A stretch of 64,000 bases of DNA from positions 1 through 64,000 of the forward strand of contig CAYMUY010000003.1 in NCBI GenBank assembly GCA_964393825.1. The letters are read 5' to 3'. The stretch is from PFJX01 sp964393825 (GTDB lineage: Bacteria; Pseudomonadota; Gammaproteobacteria; Burkholderiales; Thiobacillaceae). The position numbers and the translations under genes were made by a program. The notes beneath the pieces are model-generated. The model saw only the letters and a program-made list of their open reading frames with translations, had not been told where the DNA came from and did no database searches. How positions within the stretch are numbered: position 1 is the stretch's first letter; each line of letters begins with the position of its first letter. Shown here in pieces: positions 44,001 to 53,200 of this stretch.

Positions 44001-44856
44001 CGACGCTGTAGATGATGCGGGGATCGCCGTTCGGGCCGCCAGCGGCGGCTGTAGTCATCGCCCAGTATGAGACGCCGTCGTAAAGGCGCAGATAGGGGTA
44101 CCGCAGCATGCTTCCATCGGATTGGGCGCTATCGAGGTCGAAAGCATAAATCCGGCCTGCGGTCAAGTCGATGCGAAACCAGTCGTCATCGTTCAAGAAC
44201 TGAATGTCACCGGAAGCCATTCCCCCGACGGACAGTCGGCCTGGCGTGTCGATGTTGCCGGCATAGTCATCGGTGCCGATCGTCGTGACGCTCAGGGTGT
44301 AGGAGCCGATTGATCCCGAGGTGCTCGATGCGGCGAGGTAGTAGGTCTGCGCCGTGTCGCTGCTGTAGACGACCCGGTTGTAGGACGACGGGTCGTTGTA
44401 TAGCTGCGTGAACTTCAGAATGCCCGCGCTATCCATCAGCATGAGACTCGGGGAACCCAGGGGGCCATGTGCGGTGATGACACCATTCAACTCGAATACA
44501 TGGATTCGGCCCGGGATGAAGTCGAAGCGGAACCAGTCCGAGTCGCCCACAACCTCGATTTCGCCAGGGGTGACCGTGCCCACGGCGAGCGTGCCTGTTG
44601 TGAGGGAATTGCTCGCGTAGTCATCGAGGCCAGGATTCGTTACGGCCTGGACAGCCGCGCTACTGGCCAATCTGTTCAGGGTCGCTGCGCTCATGGCGTA
44701 GCTGTAGCCATACCCCCCTTGCGGATCGATGCGGGCTCCGTCATCGCCGCCCGGGTTTTCGACATTCCCGTCGATGCTATCGACCATCGGATCCGGGGCA
44801 TGCCCGGTGATCGGGGCACGCGTATCCCCGAATAACGCGTCATACAGGCTCGACAT
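41017..44856 (-). CDS. RTX protein 2: 5 PPC domains + serralysin-type protease + RTX
   Basis: This is a 1279-residue paralogue of RTX protein 1, with the same order but fewer repeats. Residues ~70-665 hold five PPC units (DSDWFRF, DDDWFRI, DEDWFHI, EQDWFRI, DQDWFAI). The M10B domain has HELGHALGLKH (42328-42360, His833 onward) and Met-turn WTVMTYN. RTX repeats and the shared cassette follow, ending FAVLSGTPWLVYTDFTVG. There is no signal peptide; the N-terminal 70 residues are unique. AGGGAG lies seven bases before the start, in nearly the same context as in RTX protein 3. A spacer of 188 bp separates it from protein 1 downstream. Substrate and target are unknown. Confidence 0.88.
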   Translation of the reverse strand: MSSLYDALFGDTRAPITGHAPDPMVDSIDGNVENPGGDDGARIDPQGGYGYSYAMSAATLNRLASSAAVQAVTNPGLDDYASNSLTTGTLAVGTVTPGEIEVVGDSDWFRFDFIPGRIHVFELNGVITAHGPLGSPSLMLMDSAGILKFTQLYNDPSSYNRVVYSSDTAQTYYLAASSTSGSIGSYTLSVTTIGTDDYAGNIDTPGRLSVGGMASGDIQFLNDDDWFRIDLTAGRIYAFDLDSAQSDGSMLRYPYLRLYDGVSYWAMTTAAAGGPNGDPRIIYSVANDGSYYLSVIDFETSRGTYTLTATDLGADDHLGGPATTSRLVVGTTASGDLQFKGDEDWFHIELIAGHIYTFDLQGVDSGAGTLANPTLKLLNGNASVIATDTGGGAGNDASLTSIASSSGTYFLAAKDAGHLALGGTYTLRATDLGADDFAGSTSTTGSLMPGESIHGNIQIANEQDWFRIELEAGTTYVFDLQGAPSGHGTLRDPKLILLDAAGLTLGQDFDSGSGYDARLAHTPSVSGTYYLAATGESLGPTGSYTLRASMDDHAGGTKTRSHLGVNDTTTGSIQFSTDQDWFAIDLLAGNRYVFSLEGLDSGGGTLIDPKLRLCDSAGVTLVSNLDGGLGWDAHLTHVARSSGTYYLAVESEYVYDDAAGSYTLSSRDLGRPGQATPMTDAMPLNGDPVLDALCEGSGWRFSGTPVLTYSFNRPGDFGYYLGGSWSESQKDAIREALLTWEVVADITFVEVPGTSAFSTSTVDLAFWHTGASLDGILALGMFPNPSKTDLWLAEIDLTRADYPCPEGDVLLDDYGVAMTYLTAGDAGYWAGVHELGHALGLKHPFDDGGNARPTFEESGLGDKDSVAWTVMTYNTPESTYLNGYPATPMLLDIQAIQRLYGANTHYHQGDNVYILRDDGAVRALWDTGGEDWLDGSQLETCAVSLEAGSINPIGRNGSVVAIAYGVSIENARGGTGADTLKGTSAANVLDGGAGADTLEGGPGDDTYIVDNRGDRIVELDGQGSDSVHATLSWSLGAHLEHLALLGTNTFSATGNSQANTLTGNAAGNILDGGSGADMFIGGAGNDTFIVDNANDVIQETGADTSDTVRSWVDWTLGDLLENLILLGTKPLNGSGNALNNTLTGNGGANVLNGGDGDDWLDGASGNDTLTGGAGSDTFAFTTPLNALRNVDTITDFVSGVDKIQLSSAVFKEMGFSGSPGSDAFFHAGGTAHDADDRILYDQAVGSLYYDADGAGVLAAVQFAVLSGTPWLVYTDFTVG
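42860..44640 (-). repeat. Array of 5 PPC domain repeats
   Basis: Five ~118-residue units with the same core (xxDWFxI) and linker (GADDxxG) as in the 11-unit array. Coordinates are approximate. Confidence 0.85.
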
Positions 44857-44969
44857 GGTCGAACTCCCTGGTGTTGTTTTGTGTTTGTGTGCAGATTTGC
44901 CGGACGTCGCCGTCAGCTATGCGTGCCTAGCTTGCTGGTGGCGGATTCTATTGAAAAATCACCTGGCGA

Positions 44970-47900
44970 TCACCCTACGTAAATATCGGAATAGGTCAGC
45001 AAGGGCGATCCCAGCAGCGTGGCGAACTGCACCGCCGCCAGCGCCCCGGCGCCATCGGCGTCGTAATACAGCGACCCGACCGCCTGGTCGTAGAGGATGC
45101 GGTCATCCGCGTCCTGGGCGGTGGCGCCCAGGTGGAAGAAGGCATCGCTGCCCGGGCTGCCGCTGAAGCCCATGTCCCTGAAAATCGCCGGTGCGAGCTG
45201 GATCCGGTCCGTGCCACTGGTGAAGTCGGTGATGGTGTCGACATTGCGCAGGGCGTTGAGCGGGGTGGTGAAGGCGAAGGTATCGGCGCCGGCACCGCCG
45301 GTGAGGGTGTCGTTGCCGGAGGCGCCGTCGAGGAGGTCATTGCCGTTGCCGCCATTCAGAATGTTGTTGCTGCCGTTGCCGGTGAGGGTGTTGTTCAGGG
45401 CGTTGCCGGAGCTGTTCAACGGTTTGGTGCCGAGCAGGATCAGGTTCTCCAGGTTGTCGCCCAGCGTCCAGTCCACCCAGCTGCGCACCGTGTCGCTGCT
45501 GTCGGCGCCGGTTTCCTGGATGACGTCGCTGGCGTTATCCACCACATAGGTGTCGTTGCCGGCGCCGCCGATCAGGGTGTCGCGGCCGCTGCCGCCATCG
45601 AGGATGTTGCCGGCGGTGTTGCCGGTGAGGGTGTTGTCGTGGCCGTTGCCGGTGGCGCTGAACGTGTTGGTGCCGAGCAGGGCCAGGTGCTCCAGATGGG
45701 CGCCGAGGCTCCAGGAAAGGGTGGCGTGGACGCTGTCGCTGCCCTGGTTTTCGAATTCGATGATCGTGTCGCCGCGTTGGTCGACCACATAGGTATCGTT
45801 GCCAAGGCCGCCGATCAGGGTGTCGCGGCCGCTGCCACCATCGAGGACGTTGCTGGCGTCGTTGCCGGTGAGCGTGTTGTCCAGGCTGTTGCCGGTGCCG
45901 TTGATGGCTGTGCTGCCAAGGAGCTTGAGATGCTCCAGATGGGCGCCGAGGACATATGAAATCGTGCTTTCCACCGTGTCGGTGCCTTCATTGGCGTATT
46001 CGATGACCTGATCGCCACTGTGGTCGACCCGGTAGGTGTCATCGCCCCGACCCCCGATCAGGGTATCCGCCCCCGCGCCGCCGTCGAGGAGGTTGGCGGC
46101 GCTGGTGCCGGTCAGGGTGTCCGCGCCGTCGCCCCCGCGCGCGTTTTCGATGCTGACGCCATAGGCGATGGCGACGACCGAGCGCTGGTAGCCGAAAGGG
46201 TTGATGCTGCCGGCTTCCAAGTTGAGCACGATACCACCGCCGACATCACTGGCATCCAGCCCGTCATTGCCGCCGGTATCCCAAAGCGTCCTGACCGCAC
46301 CGTCGTCGGTGAGGAAGTAGGTGTTGTCCGTGTGGTGGTAGCTGGTATCCGCGCCATAGAGTCGCTGGATGGCCTGGATGTCGAGCAGCATGGGCGTGGC
46401 GGTGTAGCCCGCTGTGAGACTCGACGCCGGGTTGTCGTAGCTCATGGCGGTCCAGACGCGGCTGTCCTTGGCGCCGATGCCCAGGCTGATGAAGGTGGGG
46501 CGGCCATTGCCGCCGTCGTCGAAGGGGTGCTTGAGGCCGAGGGCGTGGCCGAGTTCGTGCATGCCGACCCAGAAACCGGCGTCTCCGGGTTGCAGGTATT
46601 GCATCTCCGAGGCGTAGTCGTCCAGCAGGACATCGCCCTCCAGCCGGGGGTATTCCGCGCGGCTGTATTCCACTTCGGCCAGGAACTGATTCGCGAAATC
46701 CGGTGAGGGGAAGAGGCCAAGGCCGGCGGCGGGATAGAGGAAACTGCCAACATGCCCGAAGGCGAGGTCGGCGGTGTTGTGCTCGATGGTGTCACTGCCG
46801 GGGATCTCGACGAAGCTGATATTGGCGACCACTTCCCAGGCGAGCAGCGCTTCCCGTATCGCGTCCTGTTGCGTTTCCGTCCAGGGGCCGCCCAGGTTGG
46901 CGCCTGTATCGGTCACGGCGTTGAACGAGTAGGTCAGCACCCGCGCGCCACTGAATTGCCAGGCGCTGCCCTGGATCAGGCCATCCAGCGTGGCGGTGCC
47001 GGTGAGGGGGATGGCGTTGGAGACGGGGGTGGCCTGGTAGCCGCTGCCAAGGGCGCGGGCTGAAAGCGTGTAGGTGCCGGTTTCGTCGCCATACGCGTAT
47101 TGCGATTCCACCGACAGGTAGTAGGTGCCGCTGCCGGTGGCGATGTGGGTCAGGTGTGCATCGCGACCGAAACCGCCGTCCAGGTTGCTGGCGATGATGT
47201 TGCCGGCGCCATCACGCAGGCGCAGCAATGGGTCGGCCAGGGTGCCGCCGCCGGAGTCGCGGCCTTCCAGGGAGAAGGCGTAGCTTTGACCGGCGCTGAG
47301 GGCGATGGCGACCCAGTCCTGGTCGCTCCCCCCCTGGATGATGCCGGTGACGCTTCCGCCCATGGCCAAGCTGCCGGTGGTGCCGATGCCGCCGCTGAAA
47401 TCATCGAGAACGGCACTGAGGGTGTAGGTGCCGGTGGCGGACACGCCCTGGGCCGCCAGGTAATAAGAGCCGCTCGTGGCGGGGGTGAAGAACAGGTGTG
47501 AGGCATTGCCCGCCAGGTAAGCACTGTCGGCGCCCAGCAGCAACAGATAGCCGCTGGACAGGGTGCCGCCGCCGGCCGCGGCGTCCTGGAGGTCAAAGAC
47601 ATAATCCGTACCCGCTGTCAGGTCGACGCGGAACCAGTCCTGATCACCGGGATACTCGATAGTGCCGTTGGCCGTGCCGCCGATCGGGACGATGCCTTGC
47701 GTCAGGATGCTGTGGGTATGGTCGTCCAGGCCGACACTCAGCTTGTAGGTGCCAATGCTGTCGTTGTAGTTGCCCCGCGCGACGAGATAGTAGGTGCCGC
47801 TGCTGTCGGGAGTGTAGGCGAGCAACGCGTCGCGTCCGGTGCCGCTGCTGAAGTCTGAGAGCAGGTACTGGCCGGCCGCGTTTCGTATTTCCAGCATTGG

Positions 47901-49970
47901 GTTGGCAAGGGTGCCATTGCCGGAATCCACCCCTTGCAACTGGAGGATGTAGGTCGTGCCAAGCGTCAGTTCGATACGGAACCAGTCCTGTTCCTCGTTC
48001 AACTGGATTGCGCCGGTGAGCGAGCCGCCTGGCGACAGCATGCCGGTCGTGGCCGTGTTGCCGGCGTAGTCGTCTGCTCCGAGGTCCGCGCCCAGCAGGG
48101 TATAGGTGCCGGTGTTGCTTGAGTACAGTCCCCGTATGCCCAGGTAATAGGTGCCGCTGGTGCTGGCGAGCAGCGTCAGTTGCGGGTCCAGGCCGGTGCC
48201 ATTCTGAGTGGCCTGGCTCAGGTAATTGCCTGAGCCATCCAGCAGGTTGAATGCCGGATTGGTCAGGGTGCCCCCACCGGAAGCCGCGCCCTTGAGGTCG
48301 AACGTGTAAATCCTGCCGGCGGTGAGCTGGATGCGAATCCAGTCCTGTTCGCCGGGGACCTGGATGTCGCCAGAAAGTGAACTGCCCAACACCAGGTTGC
48401 CGGTCGTGGAGAGGTCGCCGGCGTAGTCGTCGACCCCCAGGCTGGTGGCGGTGAGGGTGTAGCTCCCGGTCATGCTGTCGTTGTCGTTCAGTCCGCGCGC
48501 GACCAGGTGGTGTGTGCCGCTGCTTGTGGCAAGGTAGGTGATCCTGGCATCACGGCCGGTGCCGCTGTTGTCGTCGGCGGACAAATAGTAATCACCCGCG
48601 CCATTGCGCAGCAGGAGATGAGGATTGGCCAGGGTGCCGCTGGCCGTATCCTGGCCCTTGAGATCGAACGCATAGATCTGCCCGGCGGTGAGCACGATGC
48701 GAAACCAGTCCTCGTCGTTGGCGATCTGGATGTTGCCGGTGACCGAGCCACCCACTTCCAGGCTACCGGTCGTGGTCGGGTTGCCGGCGTAATCATCGGC
48801 GCCGAGATCCGTGGCCGTCAGCGTGTAGCTTCCGGTCGCGTCGAGCGTGCCCTGGGCGGAGAGAAAATAGCTGCCGCTGGCGGTTGCGCCGAAGGTCAGG
48901 CGGGCATCACGGCCACTGCCGCTGTCCTGGTCCTGGAGCAGGTACGTTTCCGTGCCGTCGAACAGTCGAAGCGTGGGGTCCGCCAGCGTGCCGCCAGCGG
49001 AGTCGGCGCCCTTCATGTCGAACGCGTACAAGCGTCCCGCGGTCAGGTCGACACGAAACCAGTCCTGGTCGCCGTTGAACTGGATCTCGCCCGTGGTGGT
49101 GCCGCCCACGACGAGCGCGCCGGTCGTGGCGCTGTTGGCGCCATGGTCATCCTGGCCGATATCGATGGCCGCGAGGGTGTAGGTGCCCAGGGCATCGATC
49201 AATCCCTGGGCGGCAAGATAGTAGCTCCCCGTCGTGGCCGGGCTGAAGCTGAGACGGGCATCGGCACCCGTGCCGCCGCCAAGATCGGAGACAAGGACGT
49301 CCGCCGCGCCGTCCAGGAGCCTGAGATAGGCCGCTGGCAGGCTGCCCCCGCCTGAATCGACGCCTTTCATGTCGAAGGTATAGATGCGGCCAGCGGACAG
49401 TTCGACGCGGAACCAGTCCTGGTCATCTATGAACTGGATGTTGCCCGTGGCCATGTCACCGATGCCGAGCGTCCCGGTCGTCGCGTCGCTGCCCGGAAAA
49501 TCATCCGCGCCAAGGTCGGTCACCGCCAGGGTATAGGTGCCGGTACGGCCATCGCTCATCACGGCCAGGTAGAAGTCGCCGCTGCTGAGCGGGCTGTAGA
49601 CCAGGCGGGCATCGAAGCCGGTGCCGCTGTTGCCATCGAAGCCCAGGTAGTTTCCCGCACCATCCATGAACATGAGGCTGGGGTCGGCCACGGTACCGCC
49701 GCCGGAACTTGATCCTTTCAGATCAAAGGCGTAGATCCGGCCCGCGCTCAGGCTGGTGCGAAACCAGTCCTGGTCGTTGTAGGTTTCGATCCAGCCGCTG
49801 ACACTGCCGCCTACCGCTACACTGCCCGTCGTTGTCAGGTTGCCGGCGTAGTCGTCGACCACCGGGTCGGCCATGATCACCTGCGCAGAGGGCGCCGTGC
49901 TCAACGCCCCGGAAACCAGCCTTGTCATGCCATCGCGCGCCGTGGCGGTAGCGCCGTAGTAGGTCGACAT
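44970..49970 (-). CDS. RTX protein 3: 8 PPC domains + serralysin-type protease + RTX
   Basis: This 1666-residue member of the same family has eight PPC units in residues ~35-975 (DQDWFRT, DQDWFRV, DQDWFRV, DEDWFRI, EQDWIRI, EQDWFRI, DQDWFRV, DQDWVAI). The M10B domain has HELGHALGLKH (46527-46559, His1138 onward) and Met-turn WTAMSYD. It has a longer RTX region than its paralogues, with an extra repeat block (about 45820-46060), and the shared cassette ending FATLLGSPLLTYSDIYVG. The start is supported by GAGGGAG seven bases upstream. Its protease domain is close to that of protein 1 (for example GSAWQFSGARVLTYSFNAV in both). It is likely exported by the same system. Confidence 0.88.
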   Translation of the reverse strand: MSTYYGATATARDGMTRLVSGALSTAPSAQVIMADPVVDDYAGNLTTTGSVAVGGSVSGWIETYNDQDWFRTSLSAGRIYAFDLKGSSSGGGTVADPSLMFMDGAGNYLGFDGNSGTGFDARLVYSPLSSGDFYLAVMSDGRTGTYTLAVTDLGADDFPGSDATTGTLGIGDMATGNIQFIDDQDWFRVELSAGRIYTFDMKGVDSGGGSLPAAYLRLLDGAADVLVSDLGGGTGADARLSFSPATTGSYYLAAQGLIDALGTYTLAAIDIGQDDHGANSATTGALVVGGTTTGEIQFNGDQDWFRVDLTAGRLYAFDMKGADSAGGTLADPTLRLFDGTETYLLQDQDSGSGRDARLTFGATASGSYFLSAQGTLDATGSYTLTATDLGADDYAGNPTTTGSLEVGGSVTGNIQIANDEDWFRIVLTAGQIYAFDLKGQDTASGTLANPHLLLRNGAGDYYLSADDNSGTGRDARITYLATSSGTHHLVARGLNDNDSMTGSYTLTATSLGVDDYAGDLSTTGNLVLGSSLSGDIQVPGEQDWIRIQLTAGRIYTFDLKGAASGGGTLTNPAFNLLDGSGNYLSQATQNGTGLDPQLTLLASTSGTYYLGIRGLYSSNTGTYTLLGADLGADDYAGNTATTGMLSPGGSLTGAIQLNEEQDWFRIELTLGTTYILQLQGVDSGNGTLANPMLEIRNAAGQYLLSDFSSGTGRDALLAYTPDSSGTYYLVARGNYNDSIGTYKLSVGLDDHTHSILTQGIVPIGGTANGTIEYPGDQDWFRVDLTAGTDYVFDLQDAAAGGGTLSSGYLLLLGADSAYLAGNASHLFFTPATSGSYYLAAQGVSATGTYTLSAVLDDFSGGIGTTGSLAMGGSVTGIIQGGSDQDWVAIALSAGQSYAFSLEGRDSGGGTLADPLLRLRDGAGNIIASNLDGGFGRDAHLTHIATGSGTYYLSVESQYAYGDETGTYTLSARALGSGYQATPVSNAIPLTGTATLDGLIQGSAWQFSGARVLTYSFNAVTDTGANLGGPWTETQQDAIREALLAWEVVANISFVEIPGSDTIEHNTADLAFGHVGSFLYPAAGLGLFPSPDFANQFLAEVEYSRAEYPRLEGDVLLDDYASEMQYLQPGDAGFWVGMHELGHALGLKHPFDDGGNGRPTFISLGIGAKDSRVWTAMSYDNPASSLTAGYTATPMLLDIQAIQRLYGADTSYHHTDNTYFLTDDGAVRTLWDTGGNDGLDASDVGGGIVLNLEAGSINPFGYQRSVVAIAYGVSIENARGGDGADTLTGTSAANLLDGGAGADTLIGGRGDDTYRVDHSGDQVIEYANEGTDTVESTISYVLGAHLEHLKLLGSTAINGTGNSLDNTLTGNDASNVLDGGSGRDTLIGGLGNDTYVVDQRGDTIIEFENQGSDSVHATLSWSLGAHLEHLALLGTNTFSATGNGHDNTLTGNTAGNILDGGSGRDTLIGGAGNDTYVVDNASDVIQETGADSSDTVRSWVDWTLGDNLENLILLGTKPLNSSGNALNNTLTGNGSNNILNGGNGNDLLDGASGNDTLTGGAGADTFAFTTPLNALRNVDTITDFTSGTDRIQLAPAIFRDMGFSGSPGSDAFFHLGATAQDADDRILYDQAVGSLYYDADGAGALAAVQFATLLGSPLLTYSDIYVG
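47070..49870 (-). repeat. Array of 8 PPC domain repeats
   Basis: Eight ~118-residue units, same family as in RTX proteins 1 and 2. The repeat number differs between all three paralogues (11, 5, 8). Coordinates are approximate. Confidence 0.85.
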
Positions 49971-50003
49971 GATCCCACTCCCTCGTTATTCCAGTGCCAT
50001 CGT

Positions 50004-50023
50004 ATGACATGCCGGGTTGTCAT
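50004..50023. promoter_or_regulatory. Inverted repeat before RTX protein 3
   Basis: ATGACA and TGTCAT flank an 8-bp centre, 34 bp upstream of the RTX protein 3 start. This spacing fits a dimeric regulator site but no family was recognised. The remaining ~210 bp of this intergenic region hold nothing I can name. Confidence 0.3.
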
Positions 50024-50234
50024 GAAACGCGGCAATGCAGCTGCCGCACCTGTCCGATCAGCCGCCATGTCAGCGCAGCGTCGAGCTTCGATGGCAGCCC
50101 GGGCCCATGCTGGGGGCACATTCCTGGATGCATGCACACGGCCCGACTGAACGGCAGGCTCCTACCTATTTCTATAGGCCAGCCAGGTCGGAAGGGCGGC
50201 GCCGGCGGGAACTATTTTTCCGCCGCGGTCCGGC

Positions 50235-53200
50235 TCATGCCACGGCAAAGTCGCTGTAAAGCAACATGGGCGCACCGCTCAACAGTGCGAACTGCAGCGC
50301 CGCCAGCGGCCCCGTGCCATCGGCGTCATAGGACAAGGCACCGCTGACCGGGTCGTAGAGGATGCGGTCGTTGGCATCCTGGGCGGTACTGCCACTCCGG
50401 AAGAAGGCGTCCGCAGTGGGGCTGCCGGCAAAGCCCATGTCGCGGAAGATCAGCGAGGAAAGTGCGATCCGGTCGCTGCCGCTGGTGAAGTCGGTGATCG
50501 TGTCGACGTTGCGCAGGGCGTTGAGCGGGGTGGTGAAGGCGAAGGTGTCGCTGCCGGTGCCGCCGGTGAGCGTGTCGTTTCCGGAGGCGCCATCCAGCCA
50601 GTCGTCGCCGTCACCGCCGTTGAGCACATTGGTACCGCCATTGCCGGTGAGGGTGTTGTTCAGGGCGTTGCCGGTGCCGTCGAGATTCTTGGTGCCGAGC
50701 AGCGTCAGGTGCTCCAGGTGGTCGCCGAGGGTCCAGTTCACCCAGCTGCGGACGCTGTCGCTCGCGTCGGCACCGGTTTCCTGGATGACGTCGCCGATGT
50801 TATCCACGATATAGGTGTCGTTGCCGGCGCCGCCGATCAAAGTATCGGCGCCGCTGCCGCCATCCAGGATGTTGCCGGCGGCGTTGCCGGTGCCACTGCA
50901 GGCATGGTCGCCGAGCAGGGTCAGGTGCTCCAGGTTGTTGCCGAGGCTCCAGGAGAGGGGGGCGTGGACGGTGTCCGTACCCTGGTCGGGAAGCTCGGTG
51001 ATGCGGTTGCCGCTGGCGAGGACGTGATAGTGGTCGTCGCCCGCGCCACCACTCATCAGGTCGTAGCCACTGAGGCAGATCAGGGTGTCGTTGCCATTGC
51101 CGCCCATCAGGAGGGCGGCGCTGCTGACCTGTTCGTGGGTGCCATGGCCATCGCTGTGGCTGACGGTGACGCTGAGGACCTTGCCCGCTTCGGACGCGCC
51201 CAGCGTGAAGGTGCTGGCGGTGGCGCCGGCGATGTCACTGCCGTCGGCTTTCCACTGGTAGCTGAGGTTTCCGAGTCCGTCCGCGTCCGCCAACGCGCTG
51301 GTATTCGCGCTCAGGGTCTGGCCCGGGACAGGGCTGCCGTCGATGCCGACGCGGCCCGTGGTGGGGTGGTTGGCGGTGAAGTGATAGCCGCTGGTGCCGG
51401 TATGGCTGTTGCCGGCGAGATCCCTGACCGTGCCGGCGGCGAGTTCGACCGTGTAGCCGGGGCCGTAGCCCAGGTCGAAGGTCGGGTCGATGGTCAGCGT
51501 GGCGCCGGAGAAGGTCAGGCGCGCGCTGCTGGCCGCGTCGAAGGATTCGATCGTCGCCCCCGAAAGGGTCTTGAGGACGATGCTGCCCGTGCCGCGGGCG
51601 ATGGCTTCGCTGAAGGTGATGACGATATTGGCGGTCAGGTCCACGCCGACCGCCGCATCCACGGGGCTGAACCGGATCACACTGGGCGCGGTGGTGTCCA
51701 CCACCAGGGCACTGGTCAGTTTGCCGCTGCCGGCACTGGTGTTGCCGGCGGCATCGGTCTGCCGGATCTGGATGGCATTGGCGGCATAGCTGCCATCCGG
51801 CAGCAGCAGGCTGCCACCGCTGCCGGCGCTCCAGGTGGCACCGCCATCCAGGCTGTAGGACCAGGTGGCGCCGGCTTCCAGGTCGCTGATCTGCAGGGTG
51901 TTGACCTTGCTGAGGGCGCTGCCCGCGACAGTCTGCCGGATCGAGGCGATGGTGACGTCCGTCAGCGGCACATTGGTGGGGCTGGTGGTGGTGATGGGCA
52001 CCTGGGCGATGCTGTCGATCACGTTCAGGCCGGAGACCACGTTGCCGAACACGGCATAGCCCAGGGCGGTGGCGCTGTAGTTGAGTCCCGGGTTGTCCAC
52101 CAGGTCGATGAAGAACTGGCTGGTGGCGGTGTTGGCGGTGCTGCCACGCACCATGGCGAGGCTGCCGCGCACGTGGGTGAGGCCGTTGTTACTCTCCAGC
52201 GCGATCGGTTGATAGAGCGGCTCCTTGTAGGCCAGCCCCGGCGTGTAGCTCCCCGCTTGCAGGATGAAGCCGGGAATGACCTGATGGAACAGGGTGCCGT
52301 CGTAGAAACCGGCATCGGCATAGGCCAGCATGTTGGCGACGGTGATCGGGGCCTGTTGCGGCTTGAGTTCGAACACCACCGCGCCGAGGCTGGTCTGCAG
52401 GGTGATCTGGGGGTTGACCTGATAGCTGAAGGCCGTGCTGGTGACCAGTTTCGGCGCCACGGGGGCGACGGTATCGATGGCCTGGCTGCTGCTCGCGGCG
52501 AGGGCGTTGACGTCACCACCGGCATCGCTCACCGCGCCGGTGCGCAGGATCAGGCCGATGCTGCCGCTGGCCACGCCGAGGCTGGGGGTGACGTTGACTG
52601 TCCAGGTGCTGCCGCTGCCTGAAATCGAACTGACCGCGCCGTTGCTGACGATGAAGTCCTCGGCGGCCAGGCCGGTGACGGCTTCGCTGAAGGTCAGCGT
52701 ATAGGCCACGTTGCCGGTGGCGCGGTTGGCGGTGCCGGAGAGGTTGTCGGTGATGCTGACGGTGGGGGAGGTCACCGCCTGGTTGGTGACCAGCAGGGCG
52801 CTGGACAGCGTCCCGGTGCCGAGGCTGGCGTTGCCGGCCGCATCGGTCTGCCGGACCTGGATGGCGCCGGCGGCATAGTCGCCCAGCGGCAGCGTGATGC
52901 TGTTGCCGCTGCCCGCATTCCAGGTGGTGCCGCCATCCAGGCTGTAGGACCAGGTCGCCCCGGTTTCCAGGCCGCTGACCTGCATGGTAGCCACGGTGCT
53001 GATGGCGCGCCCCGCCGTGGTCTGGCGGACGGAGGTGATGGTGACCTCGGGCACGGGTACATCGGAAAAGGAACCCGAGGTGGTGGTGGCGACCTGCGCG
53101 ATGCTGTCGATGACCGACAGCCCGGAGAGCACATGGCCGAACACGGCGTAGCCTGGGTTGGCCGCGCTGCTGTAGTTCAGGAAGCCGTTGTCGACCTGAT

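Noticed and set aside
44857..44969. T-rich patch between RTX proteins 2 and 3 as a terminator
   Set aside because: The T/G-rich run lacks a preceding stem on the minus strand.
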